A stretch of DNA of 64,000 nucleotides from Dillenia suffruticosa (Eukaryota; Streptophyta; Magnoliopsida; Dilleniales; Dilleniaceae): positions 10,128,001 through 10,192,000 of the forward strand of contig JAVTVX010000017.1 of assembly GCA_033439265.1 (NCBI GenBank), in the 5' to 3' direction. Shown in pieces: positions 13,408 to 24,589 of the stretch. How positions within the stretch are numbered: position 1 is the stretch's first letter; every line of letters starts with the position of its first letter. The notes beneath the pieces are model-generated. The model made no database searches. It was not told the DNA's origin and was given only the letters and a program-made list of their open reading frames with translations. The position numbers and the translations under genes were made by a program.

Positions 13408-13590
13408 TTTTTTAAAATAATTTTTATTTTTAAAAAATAATTTTTATTTTTAAAAATAATTTTTATTTTTAAAAATAATTTTTATTTTTAAAAATAATTT
13501 TTATTTTTTAAAAATAATTTTTATTTTTTAAAAATAATTTTTATTTTTTAAAAATAATTTTTATTTTTTAAAAATAATTTTTATTTTTAA
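13408..13590. repeat. AT minisatellite, 19-20 bp unit
   Basis: About nine head-to-tail copies of a unit like AATAATTTTTATTTTTAAA occupy this segment. Early units are 19 bp and later ones 20 bp because of one extra T, so there are two homogenised blocks. It lies 1.8 kb upstream of the MADS gene. Confidence 0.85.
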
Positions 13591-14789
13591 AATAAAGTGA
13601 AATGATACTATTTAATAACATTTTGATTTCGAATTTGAATTTGAAAACTATAAACTCAACGTGTTTGAGCTTTCCTGATCAACACTCGATTTGAGCTTGG
13701 ATATGACACTATCCGACTCAATTGGAGTGTCATAATAGTTTTAGTTAAGGTCGATGGCCCCCAGACAATGCATAAGCATAACTTTATTATAGATTTTTCA
13801 AAACTTAATATTAATCTCCTAAGATAATGGGGACAAGTATGTCCGTTCGCTGTCCCTCTGGAGGAGCAGCCCCGGTGAGTTGGCATGCATGAGCCCATAG
13901 TTTCGTCACGTGCTTCGCATGCACAATAAACAATGGTGTCCTTCAAATTTTTGGGCAGGTGTCTTTTATAGTTATCTCATTTATATCGATACCAAAGCAA
14001 TTATTTTTTTTATTTAATATTGACTTGTCATATTTCTTCTTGTTTTGTACTTCTTTATGTCATTCACCATTAGTATTCACTATTTTGTTTCCTTCAATTA
14101 TTTCCCAAAGTTAAAAATTTTTATGTTTATATTATAATTTTTTTATTGATTTCTATTTAAGTGTTAAAAAACCAAATTGAAAATTAGTTGATAAACTTTT
14201 GCTTTCACAACAATGTGCTTTGACATTTTTAGCCTCCTAAATGTGCAATATTACGATAATAATGTTAACGAGATTTTCTAAACTATTTAATACTATGCAA
14301 AAGGGTTGAGTTTTGTTATAAGTTATAGCTTTTTTTTTTTTTTTTTTTTTGGGAGAACACTGCTTAGGGACATTTGTTAAGTAAAAGGTTTTCCATGAAT
14401 ATCATAGCAAAGGGTGTAAAAAAAGGCGAAAAACATTCGAAAGTGAGAAACAAGACAATAGAAAATATAAAAAAAAAAAAAAGGAAAGGAGGGGTATAGA
14501 TGCAAGGAAAAAAAAAAAGTGGTGGGGGGGGGGTGGGTAGACGGTATGTCATTATGCTATGACAGAGATGGCAGGATGGGATCTATATCCTATTTGTACG
14601 GAAACACGGATTTCCACATAAATTTAACTATTTTTGGATATTTTTCTTTCTTTTTTTAACTGGATAGATTTTTTGGAAACCATGAAATAATTATTTATCA
14701 TGCTTCTCTCTCTATCCCAAATTATATATTGCAAAATTGCCAACTTTTTTGGGCAGGAAATATGCTTATAAAAGTGGGCTTTGTCTAGC

Positions 14790-14797
14790 TATATAAG
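14790..14797 (+). promoter_or_regulatory. Probable TATA box of the MADS-box gene
   Basis: TATATAAG lies 577 bp before the start codon. It is followed about 45 bp later by a CT-rich tract (14838-14860), a common feature at plant core promoters and transcription starts. A second candidate, TATAAAA, is at 14767-14773. The transcription start would be expected near 14820-14830. Inferred from position only. Confidence 0.5.
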
Positions 14798-14860
14798 GGA
14801 TGGTGACTTTCCTTTTGTTGAACTACGCCCGCACCTCTCTCACTCTCTCTCTCTCTCTCT

Positions 14861-14926
14861 ATGGTTGTCTCTCTTTCTACCCGATTGGTGGTTGCTTTTT
14901 TAGGACAGGCTGTTCTTAAACTGTAA
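14861..14926 (+). promoter_or_regulatory. Upstream ORF (21 codons) in the predicted 5' leader
   Basis: If transcription starts just after the TATA box at 14790, the first AUG of the mRNA is at 14861. It opens a 21-codon frame (MVVSLSTRLVVAF...) ending TAA at 14924-14926, ahead of the predicted leader intron. The spliced leader from 15307 to 15366 has no other ATG. Such an ORF could lower translation of the main protein. Real only if the start site is upstream of 14861. Confidence 0.35.
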
Positions 14927-14949
14927 CTTCTCAAGACCTCCTCAACAAG

Positions 14950-15306
14950 GTATGAGTAATCGAATCAAAAGCCATAAAACCCATCTCTCAAGGCGTTAAT
15001 TCTAGTGTGCTTTCTGCCTCTTTTGCATTGTGTTTTTGTTATAAGGTCGTGGGTTTTTCTTCTTTTTGCTCCAGTCTCTCCCGTACAAAGTATAAACTTT
15101 GTGTTTTCTTGTTTTCAACTAGGGTTTTTGTTAAGGTCAACTAATTTTCTATTTTGGGTTAAATTTAGCAAAAAAAAAGACTACTGGTACTATTTCCTCT
15201 CTCCTGTGATGTTTCTCTTCTTCGCATCTTTCATGGATCTTTCTTTTTCAAGGTATTTTATTCATGGAAGGTCTTTTTTCTTTTTACCTTTTCAATTACT
15301 GTGCAG
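14950..15306 (+). other. Predicted 5' UTR intron of the MADS-box gene
   Basis: A donor AAG|GTATGAGT at 14949/14950 and a pyrimidine-rich acceptor ending TGTGCAG at 15306 bound a 357-nt T-rich intron. Splicing would join the CT-rich first exon to the GA-repeat exon that holds the start codon. The splice sites are good by eye but no transcript evidence is available. Confidence 0.5.
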
Positions 15307-15309
15307 GAG

Positions 15310-15312
<3 letters not shown>

Positions 15313-15342
<30 letters not shown>
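15313..15342 (+). repeat. (AG)15 microsatellite in the 5' leader
   Basis: An AG run sits 25 bp upstream of the start codon. GA repeats in plant genes can be bound by BASIC PENTACYSTEINE (GAGA-binding) proteins, which is established for several floral MADS targets. A role here is inference. Length is probably polymorphic. Confidence 0.9.
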
Positions 15343-15347
<5 letters not shown>

Positions 15348-15366
15348 TGGAGAGAGAAAGAATCAA

Positions 15367-18300
15367 ATGGCAAGAGAGAAGATACAGATCAAGAAGATCG
15401 ACAACCTGACGGCGAGACAAGTGACATTTTCCAAGAGAAGGAGAGGACTCTTCAAGAAAGCTGAAGAGCTTTCTGTGCTTTGTGACGCTGAGGTTGCTCT
15501 CATAGTTTTCTCTGCCACTGGAAAGCTTTTTGAGTTCTCTAGCTCAAGGTACAAATATCTAATCTCATACCCCTCCTCTCTATTAGTATTTTATTCTCAC
15601 CTAGTTGACCTAACATATGCTTTTATTTCCCCTATTGATGAGATATTGTTGGAGAGTCGAAATTATGGTATGCAGGCAGTCCACTAGCCTAATCTAGTTT
15701 GGTTTTACCTATGTGAAGTTCTGGCTTGTTCTACAGACATTACTGTTGTGTTTAGGACAACCATAATGTTGAACACCCCCTTTTTTAGGCACAAAAATTA
15801 ATTTTCTTCCTCCAATGCCCAAAGAAAAAAAGCCTCGAAGTCTGAAAGGCATGTCCCAAATATTTTGGTATTTGTTGTTGTTTCCTTTGATAAACTGGTG
15901 TAGAGAATCATATGATGGGACAAAACACTCTTAGAATATGATGCTGATGTACTACATCATTTTCTTAAATCTGTCATTGCCAATATCATAAGCGGAAGGA
16001 TTTTGATAAACATAAGGTATTACCGTTTCTCTTTTTCTTTCTGTTAATAAAAGTATAGCAGATAAAAACTACGGGCGTTGTCATGCTCTATGTGTCATTG
16101 CAACTCGACTGGTAGATGAATGATTCCTATATTTGTATGAGAAACACATAAGATTGAGTTAATGTGCAACTTAACAATAGTTGTTGCTTAATTTGATATG
16201 ATACATTGGATTGGATTGATCAAAGTTAGCTGAATAAGTTTAGATACTAATAGAATGGATTGGATTAAGTAGGATTAACAAAAACAAAATAGTGTGTTTA
16301 GAAAATGTATTTCCTTTTCTTTTCTATAATAGAAAAGGGCTAGAAAAGATTGTTAAACCTTAGGTTTTCCCACAAGCGCAAACAACAGCTATAAAGTGTC
16401 TAATTTGAATTTAAATTATAGTTCTTATCTTTTAACATGAATCCATTCTCATTGCCCCGATGGTTAGTATTATTTCGATTGTATGGTTATTATATTCCGT
16501 GGCACATATTAGACAAGAAAAAACCAATTAATAATATTAACTCATATATGTTAATTATGACAATTTGCTAATAAATCTCATTTCTTTTATTAGTTCATGA
16601 TTTATGATGCACTATTTAACCCCTCAAGAAGTCAAAACTTACTTTATTTTTCTTCTTTTTCTTCTTTTTGCAATGTGAACCCGACAAGGCAAAGCCCACA
16701 AAGGTCACCTTCTATTGCCCAAGAATATTCAGAAACCTCTTATTCTCCCCTATTTGCTTGTCCTCTATCTGAATTCTAATTACATTCCTCTCTCCACAAT
16801 CCTTGCACGCGAATAAAAATTAGTTTGTTCTTTTTACCTCAATGCTGTGTGTGTGTGTGTGTTTTATCCCTTCTTCCTGGATATGAGGGTGGGGAGTAGA
16901 GGGATTCGGACAGTTTGCTTGCCTCTATTTGATGCTTATTAATTAGTATTTGCTTTTCTATGATAATTACAAAGTGAAAAATACTATTGAACAAGATGAG
17001 GGGGAATAGTTAGTGTAGTAGTTTTAACATTCGGGGAATGCATTAGCTGTGGGGACCCTTCATTGTCCATTGTGGTAGTTTTACAGAAAGTAATATCATT
17101 ACTTTTACTTTCCTCTTAGAACTAATTGAAATATATTTTAGTGGCTATTAGCAATTTGAGTTACTATTTTCGGCTAATCAGATTCCTAGAACAAAGATGA
17201 AGAAGCTCCCACCACCTTATAAGATGGGAAATTGGATAGAAATAAATTCATTATGTTTTGTTGAAGAAGGTGAAGATACTTTACACCGGAGCAAAAGACA
17301 ATTGCCTTATGATTTTTTGCATGTCACTTTTAGTGAAGAACTTTCCTTGTATCTGAAACTCCAATTTTTTTTTAAATAAATATATTCATTAATTTTTTTT
17401 AACTATTTTTTAAGAGTGAGGACAAACCTTGGTGCAACGGTTGAATTGCTCCTTTGGTGATCTCGAGATCACGGGTTTGAGGCATGGAAATAGCCTCTTT
17501 GCAAAAATACAAGGGGAAGGTTGAGTACAGTACGTTCACTCTCCCCCTACCCCGCACTAAGTCGGGAACACTTTGTGTACTGGGTAAACCCTTTTCTATT
17601 TTTTAATAGTGAAGTAGTTAAAGTGGTGGATGTTCTTTGGGAGATTTTGCTTTTTATGTAATTAGAAGTCTTATGATTTCATAAATCATGTCATTCTAAC
17701 ATTTGTGGTTTCTAAATAAATGTAATTTATTAAATTTTATGTTCTTTTTTTAACAAGATACTTTAAGGTCAGACCCAGAATGTTTGAAAATTTCTTTTTT
17801 TTTTCCTTACATCCGTTCACGTTCGATACCATGTGATCTCCAATACTTTTCCTTATTGAAGGTACTTCAAAACCTCCCAATTTCCGTTCTCCTGTTGTGC
17901 TGCTGCTTCTGTATCATTTGGTATCGTGATAGGATTTGCCATGTTGTATCTGGGTATATGTGTTTTCTGAGACTGCTTTATTTTAGTTTTGTGCTATTAA
18001 TTAAGTTTTTTGCTTGTAGAAAATAATTTTACTTTTATTACCCAAAATTATAGAGGTGTCTTTAACAATCAAGTGTTAAGAATGCATATGAAGTAAAATA
18101 AATATTGAAAATGCATGCATTTTGTAATGGAAAAGAAAACCTTAGAGATACTTTCTGCTCTTGGAAAATTTCTATATATGCAATTGTTACACCTTTCTTC
18201 TTGATCCTTTGAGATGCTCTGCAGCAGTGATTCTTGATTATTGGTGGAAAAACATCGATATCTTCATATAAAGGAAAAACCATAAATGGTATTGTTAGCA

Positions 18301-21300
18301 CAAAAATTTTGAGGAGCCGAACAAGTCAGGTGGAATGGTCAGTGCAGACCAATTCAGCAGTTACCATGATTTATTGGGTAAAGGAAATCTAGAATATGGC
18401 TAGGTCTCTTAGGGGGGCAAAAGTTTGGTTTTTATTAAGAGCAGATCTAATAAGATTGGATAAGCTCTTTATTGGTTTGAGTTTTGAAGAACGTTGGTGA
18501 TGGAGATGATCTTAATCTTTAAAATGGAGGAAGAAGAGATCAGAGTTTTCTGAAAAAAATAAAGGACAGATCTTCTATGGTTCGGTTATTATAGAAGAAG
18601 GCTTTGGCTCTGAAAGAAAATACAAAACTCATATCAACATGCTGCTATTTCTTCGTGCATTTTTACTTTTATCAACATTCTTGGTGCACTTGTTTGATCA
18701 ATCCAATTGTGTCTATAATCTTTCTTGTTCTTGTTCCTTTCGATTGCAATTCATCAATAAAGTCAGGATTTTCCATCCATTTTCAATATTGTTCTCTTGG
18801 GTTAAATGCAAAAATTTCTAGCTTATGACAATAGTTTTTCCGACTTCAATCTCAAATCGTGCATTATTCTTGAAAGCTTTTCTATCATTTTATGGTCAGA
18901 TGGTCCAGAATTATACTCAAAACAAAAAGTTTTGGGTGTTTTTATTATAATTGCAAACTAGAATCCATTTTTAACTTTTTATCTACTACCTTAGCATTTC
19001 ATGCTAAAGATAATTAATGGCCCATGTATTTGACGCGATTTCTATTAGGATGTCTGTGGCATGAATGGATTCGACTCGTGGGTGGTTATAGTGCTTGGTT
19101 AAAGTTTATTTTGGATAACTTTATAAGCTCCTAAAGCGTATAGATTTTTTTTAGAACTAATAACAAGTTGTTAAAATGTTTGGAAATAAAATTCTCACGG
19201 TTTATAAGATATTTTTATGAATTTATAAAGTATCATTGTGTTTGATAATAATAAACGATATAAACTTTTTTTTATTATTGAAATGACTAAAAAGACACTG
19301 TGCTATTATATATCGTATAAACAAATCCTTGGATACATAAGAAAGGTAAAAGTGGGATAATGAAATATTTATAATAGTATTTTAGGTAATTTATAAGTAA
19401 AAATAAAATGATAGAGTGGAATTGTTTCTTCTAAAAGTTCGTAAATCTAATTTTGTTTAGTGGTTCTAATCTCTTTTAGAAGAAAAATATAAAATAAATT
19501 TTATGAATTTATAAATTTATAAATTTTTGAATATTTTATAACCTGTTATGAAAGGCTTATAAGATTAGCACAAATACACCTGTATTTTGATGAGTCTACA
19601 CATATTTATAGTTATCCCAAAGATACATTTTATGAGTTATGTATCTTAATCCACAAATCTATTTTGTATCTTAAGACATATCTGAAGGGGACATAGCCCT
19701 TTTCAGAAATCTTAAATATTTGTAAGAAGAGTTCCATCCAATGTGAGAAGTAGAACTAGGTTAGTGATAAGACTAATCAATATGTTAGTCGAGCGCACAA
19801 TGAAAGTGTTTGACTCTAATAGTTGGTAGAAGCCCTAGTACCATTGGCGCATATGCAATTTTACCAAGTCTTGCCCATAGACTGCCACATGAATCACCAT
19901 TTGAGGTGACTGATCTCTGTGTATGCTTTAAGTCACCCTTTCAATGAACTTTCTTCATACACTTCAAATTTGAAACATGCACGTGGGATCTTTATTTCCT
20001 CAATCATAAATGGCATGACATCATCAGCCACGCATAAGTGCGCCTGAAATTAAACATCTGAGTGGTTCCCAAGAAGCCAATAAGAGTTTTTTTCCTCGGA
20101 CCTTATGGGAATCTTTATGTGATGCAAACAGTAGTAACAACTGTTCAGTTTTTTACACCCTCCTTTGTGTCCGGTCATATCTGTGCCACTGACAAATTAT
20201 GTCTTCCATCATATAAAGCCCTGTTTAATTATCTTCTAAGGATTACTTGAGATCCTTGTGATGGCAACCTTAGACAACCTAGAGCCATCCATCTAGACGT
20301 TTTCCTCTTAAATCTATACTAGCCACATGGACTCCTAACCAACCATTGGTTCTTCAATTTCAAATTTAAGGATTTGAGAAATTCTATGTCAAAGGTGTTG
20401 CCGTGACAGACTTGCTACCCATTTGATTCATCATTCTTGAGATTTAAGAGTTGAGTAGTGATTGAGGAGGCTGCATTTTAAATGTTAATGTAGACAAGGC
20501 ATCATTTCTATCTTGTTTCCTCTCTATTTTATAAAATTGTCATGAATTAGGAATATTGTCCATGGCATCTACCTTTCAGGAATGTTCTACTGTGGCAGAA
20601 GTATTCCCCTATCAAAATATGAGATGCCCAACCTAGAAAGTGGCATATGTGGATCTCAAGTGTCAAGGGTGTTGAAAAGAAGGAACAACTTAAAAGAAAA
20701 CTCAAAGGCTTTAACTGATCGAAGTGATGATTCCATTGAAGCATTTGAGAGAAATTTGAAATTAGGGGGATGTTGGAAATATGTGACGTAATTTAGAATT
20801 GGAGTGTGTTAGAAATTCAAAAGGTAGTTTATGTATTAGAATTAAGGAGCATTTTAGGAACCTATGAAGATTCTGGTCTGAAGTAGGAGAGGTGCAGTGA
20901 GAAGCACTAGAAATACATGTGTTCAAGGAATAAGAGATTCTACCAAAGAAAGAAATCTCATTGTGATTGGAGGCGGCTCTCCACCACCACATTTGACTTG
21001 AAAAGGTAACTGAGACTTTCATAACGTGAACAACCTTATGCATCCTCCGTCTTTCACTATCCCTTTGAACCAGTACCGCCAAACGAAAGCAGGGTTAAAT
21101 GAGTGCCATACTTGTGCAAAAGAATCAAACTCATTGTATGGCAAGTTTATGCCATTTTCCTCTTATTCCTCTTATTTTCACTAAAAACAAACTTAAAAGG
21201 TTCCAATTCTCTCCCTCTGACATTCATTTGGAGAGTGCCACTTGGAAGGTTAGGTTGCTATTTAGATTTACAACCCAAACTTCTAGTTGGGACATGCTTA

Positions 21301-23030
21301 CAGTATGGGTTGCAGGTTTAGTGACACAATGCCATCTAAAAGATTTTAGACCTATTAGCATAAGCAGTGCATGTAGGCTCCCTTCTACAGGGTTGTCACT
21401 AGGTGAGAGTGATTAAAAAGGTGGCGAGGAAGTTTGCTTCCTTTTTTTTTTGGGGGGGGGGGGGGGAAGGTAACAGATTCTCAATGTGGTTGTCAGTTGC
21501 ATTGAGGGGCGGATTAGAGATTGAGAGGGCAATAGTTGCAAAGTAGATATAAAGGGCTTATGTGAAGGCAAATTGGGGCCTATATCACACATCCTTCATA
21601 AAATTGTTTTGGAGAGAAGTAGAGCATATGCATTAGAAAGTGCATTAAACCCTAAAAAACAAAAAACAAAAAACAAAAACAAAATGATCTTCTTATTTTT
21701 CTTGTACCAAAATTTCCTTATTTCAGCTTTTGGGCAAATAAGAAAGTGTGCTTTGCCATCTTTCATGATTCTTCATGTATGAAATTTTTGTGGCATCAGG
21801 ATGCATGATTATTTAACTTATTGCCTCATATATATTAATTGGGTTATGGTTGGTATATATTTATTAGGAAGAATGGGAAAACAGAAGTTGCTTTTGTGGT
21901 TGCTAGTGTCCATGATCTGACGTTGTATAACTGTTGCTACAAGAGCACGTAGATACTTAACTGCGGTGCTCCTAACCTGATGTACTTTGTCTTGTGAAGC
22001 ATGAAGGATATAGTACGAAGGTATAAACTGCATGCCAACAGCCTCGAAAAACTTCAGGAGCCATCTCTTGAACTCCAGGTAAATATTTTTCATTGGATAG
22101 CTATTGAAGACCTTTCAATTATTTCGAAAATGGTATGCTCTGATTTCAGCTGGAGCACAATAGCTACATCAGACTGAACAAAGAGGTGTCAGACAAGACC
22201 GAAGAACTAAAGTATGTGCATCGAAACTCTTAATAACATCCTGGTTTTAGTGTTCAGTTTTTCTAAGGTTGGCACTGCTAACATTGCAGGCAGATGACAG
22301 GAGAGGATCTTCAAGGACTAAATATGGAAGAACTACAGCAGCTAGAGAAAGTACTGGAGACAGGACTAAGACGTGTGCTTCAAACTAAGGTTTGCATGGA
22401 AAACCCTGGCATAACCTTAAGCCTCACTTTGTAAGAGTGAAATTTTACCTTATTCATTTCAGGAAGATCGCCTAACTAATGAGATTGCCACTCTTGAAAG
22501 ACGGGTAACAACAGAATTTGATGCTTTCATTTTGTACAACTATTCACCAGATTGATTTGACTAGAAATGGACAATATTTTCCGTTTTTTCCTTCTTTTGA
22601 AAACATGCAGGGAGCTCAGTTGATGGAGGAGAACCAGCAACTCAAGGACAAAGTAAGACTTCTTGTTGACGGAAGAATCATTTATTTAGTCTAACATGAT
22701 TTATGTTTCCAAAGAAAGAGAAACACGAAATGAGCTTGTGTGCGTGTATTTTGCAGATGGTGATGATGTGCAAAACCACAAGGCAAGGAGGTGCTACATT
22801 GTCCGACTATGCGGGTCTGGAGGAGGGCCAGTCTTCAGAGTCAGTCACCAATCCCTGCAGCAGCATCACTGGGGCTCCTCCCGCTGAGGATGATAGCTCT
22901 GATACTTCTCTCAGACTAGGTCTTGGGTAAGCTTGGCTTTGCTTTAGGTTCTCTTATAATTGTCATTAATTGTCTGAACAACTTCTGAACTTACTTGGTT
23001 TGGTTTTCCAGGTTACCCAACTCCGGTTGA
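15367..23030 (+). CDS. AGL24: MADS-box transcription factor, AGL24/SVP (StMADS11) clade
   Basis: Exons: 15367-15548, 22000-22078, 22150-22211, 22290-22389, 22463-22504, 22611-22652, 22757-22926, 23012-23030; all GT-AG, 696 nt, 231 residues. Sizes 182/79/62/100/42/42 for exons 1-6 are the classic type II (MIKC) pattern. Residues 1-60 are the MADS domain ([13 protein letters not shown]..., [20 protein letters not shown]), binding CArG boxes as dimers in the nucleus. 61-87 is the I region ([18 protein letters not shown]). 88-about 170 is the K coiled coil ([17 protein letters not shown]). The C-terminus has [10 protein letters not shown] and ends [15 protein letters not shown], an LxLxL (EAR-like) motif. 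'[16 protein letters not shown]' and the acidic C-terminal stretch favour AGL24/StMADS16 over SVP proper, but the split is from memory. Family members control flowering time, inflorescence or dormancy. No stop, frameshift or missing key residue is seen. The upstream in-frame ATG at 15301 is in the intron and rejected. Confidence 0.95.
16846..16861. repeat. (TG)8 microsatellite in intron 1
   Basis: Eight uninterrupted TG dinucleotides. Confidence 0.9.
17420..17595 (+). mobile_element. tRNA-derived SINE (Au-like) in intron 1
   Basis: The element has a Pol III box A (TGGTGCAACGG, 17430-17440) and a box B-like GGTTTGAGGC (17474-17483) about 33 bp later. A body follows with CATGGAAATAGCCTCTTTGC, then TTTGTGTACTGGGTAAACCC and a T-rich end at 17595. 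This arrangement resembles the angiosperm Au SINE family as I remember it. It is flanked by 17-bp target duplications CTATTTTTTA(A/A)(G/T)AGTGA at 17403-17419 and 17596-17612, differing at one position. It is therefore a complete, old insertion in the sense orientation of the gene. Confidence 0.85.
21442..21466. repeat. T10 followed by G15 homopolymer
   Basis: An uninterrupted T run passes directly into 15 G, inside intron 1. The G-run could form a G-quadruplex in the transcript or be a sequencing-length artefact. Confidence 0.8.
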
Positions 23031-23619
23031 AATTAAGAGAGACTGAGGAGAGGAATATGTTGTAACAAAGAACAAAACTTGTAATATCCCATTGACTGAT
23101 GGTATGTGTTCCACCACACAAGGGTAAGGATTTCTATATATATTCATATAGCCTTATGTGATATGATCATAAATTGATTCAGTCTAATGTGCATTACCGC
23201 TGTATCTACCCACTACCTTTTTGAATCTTTCTCCTAAATATTATTGGCTGCAAGTTTGTTTCTTTTGACCTGTTCTTTTTTTTATTATTATTTTTTTAAG
23301 TAGAGTTTTTGATTCGGTGAGACTTAACTTGTTTGTTAATCTGAAGTTACTCCTTTCATCACTAATTAACTTGCGGATTTGTTAAATAATAGAATCGGAA
23401 TGATTTTCTTTGATCATCAGAACTCTAGATTCAATAGAAATCCGTGGAGATGTCTAGCATAAGTGAGCATGTAGAGTGAATTTTCTCAAATGTATTATAA
23501 AATGAAAATTATTACTACACAGCTATATATAGTTTGTGTTATTAATTTTGAACATATATAGATAGACATATGAAATGACTTTGGATAGGAATGAGTGGCG
23601 TTGAAGAATTCGCACAGAT
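23031..23619 (+). other. 3' UTR and downstream flank of the MADS-box gene
   Basis: After the stop TGA (23028-23030) the likely 3' UTR continues for at least 100-200 nt (GTTGTAACAAAGAACAAAAC and beyond). I see no canonical AATAAA in it. The end of the transcript cannot be placed. No further gene is recognised before the CT minisatellite. Confidence 0.4.
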
Positions 23620-24118
23620 CCCCGGCGCTGCGCTCCTCTCTCTCTCCCCGCGGCGCTCCTCTCTCCCTCCCCCCTACGGCACTTCTCTCTCCCTCTCTCC
23701 CCCTCTCCCCCTGCGGCGATGCACTCCTCTCTCTCTACCCTCGTGGCACTCATCTCTCCCTCCCCTCACGGTGCTCCTCTGTCCCTCTCCCCCCTGCAGC
23801 GCTGTGCACTTCTCTCTTTCCCTCTCGCAGCACTGCACTCCTCTCTCTCTCCTCCCGCAGTGCTCCTCTCTTCCTCTCCCCCCGCAGTGCTCCTCTCCCT
23901 CTGCAGCACTCCCTCTCTCCCCCTGCGCCTCTCTCTCTCTCCCCCATGGTGCTCCTCTCTCTCTCCCCCTGCGTTACTCCTCCCCCTCCATAGCACTCCT
24001 CTCTCTCTTCCCCCACACCTCTCTCTCTCTTGCCCCCACGGCACTCCTTTCTCTCTCTCTCTCTCCCCCTCGCGGTACTCCTCCCTCTCCCTCCCTCCCT
24101 CCCCCACTACCATGGGAG
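23620..24118. repeat. CT-rich minisatellite, about 500 bp
   Basis: The plus strand is almost entirely C and T with regularly spaced GC bits (GCGGCGCTCC, GCAGTGCTCC, GCACTCC). The degenerate period is roughly 25-45 bp with core CTCCTCTCTCTC. Open frames on both strands (Pro/Ser/Leu-rich on plus, Glu/Arg/Gly-rich on minus) are by-products of the low complexity. The strong strand asymmetry could favour triplex structures. Confidence 0.85.
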
Positions 24119-24144
24119 CGAGAGGAGCGCCGCCGTGGGGGTAT

Positions 24145-24193
24145 GTCACAGGTTCAACTTGTGACATAGTCTGTCGCGAGTTGAACTTACGAC
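24145..24193. repeat. Two related near-palindromes
   Basis: GTCACAGGTTCAACTTGTGA(C) at 24145-24165 is palindromic except at the centre-flanking bases. GTCGCGAGTTGAACTTACGA(C) at 24173-24193 has the same outline (GTC...GTTGAACTT...GAC). The pair can fold individually or with each other. It sits at the edge of the CT minisatellite and may be its right boundary or a degraded element end. Confidence 0.5.
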
Positions 24194-24589
24194 AAATGGA
24201 GGTCATAAACGAAATTATTTTTCGTCGGAGGCTATTTTAATTTTTTTTTTTTGAATTTAGATCCGTACATGTCTCTGGGTTTGATGGAGAAACCTGTGAC
24301 TTCATTTTTCAAAATAAATAAAATTTGGATTTTAATATACTTTAGTGATTTTTTTTCAAAACTAGATTTATGTGTTTATATGTTTATTATTTATTCATTT
24401 ATTTTGTATTTTTCGGTCATTTAATTCCATTATTCTTAGTTAATTATCATTGTTAAGATTATTTTAAAAAAATATTAACTTGTAAAAATTCTTCTCCTTT
24501 CTAATCGAATTTTAATCCAAAAATTTTCCCTCTTAATTTTTCTCTCTATTTTTGATCCTTCTCAACCTCGACTTCTGACAACCACCAAG

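Larger units (their letters stand above)
9084..14789. other. Intergenic DNA upstream of the MADS-box gene
   Basis: No gene is recognised. The stretch is AT-rich with homopolymer runs, a C-rich patch at 9549-9568, an imperfect ~80-bp duplication (about 12007-12050 and 12085-12130), a GAGCTCGAGCTTG-rich patch at 13310-13410, an AT minisatellite and a poly-T at 14331-14350. The last 1-2 kb presumably contain the promoter of the gene at 15367. I found no perfect CC(A/T)6GG box close to the TATA box. Confidence 0.5.
15549..21999 (+). other. Intron 1 of the MADS-box gene (6451 nt)
   Basis: The intron runs from GTACAA after codon 60 to the AG at 21998-21999, splitting a Ser codon. The other six coding introns are only 71-106 nt. 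It contains a tRNA-derived SINE (17420-17595), a TG microsatellite (16846-16861), a T10G15 run and a possible degraded MITE (about 19120-19560). 19600-21480 is moderately GC-balanced sequence with short frames that I cannot assign. First introns of MIKC genes often hold regulatory elements; none is identified here. Retention would end the protein after about 107 residues (stop after 15684). Confidence 0.9.

Noticed and set aside
15301..15366. Upstream in-frame ATG giving a 22-residue N-terminal extension of the MADS protein
   Set aside because: The ATG and the following codons fall on the predicted intron acceptor and the GA repeat. MIKC proteins start directly at the MADS domain (MAREK...).
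15005..15409. 134-codon frame overlapping the first MADS exon
   Set aside because: It runs through the leader intron and the GA repeat in another frame; it is a shadow without similarity.
15854..15868. CCCAAATATTTTGG as a CArG box in intron 1
   Set aside because: The A/T core between CC and GG is nine bases, not six, so it does not fit the standard binding site; kept only as a weak possibility.
23591..24240. Overlapping open frames of 130-190 codons on both strands
   Set aside because: They lie in the CT minisatellite. Their Ser/Pro/Leu or Glu/Arg/Gly composition is a consequence of the repeat, with no domain or start context.
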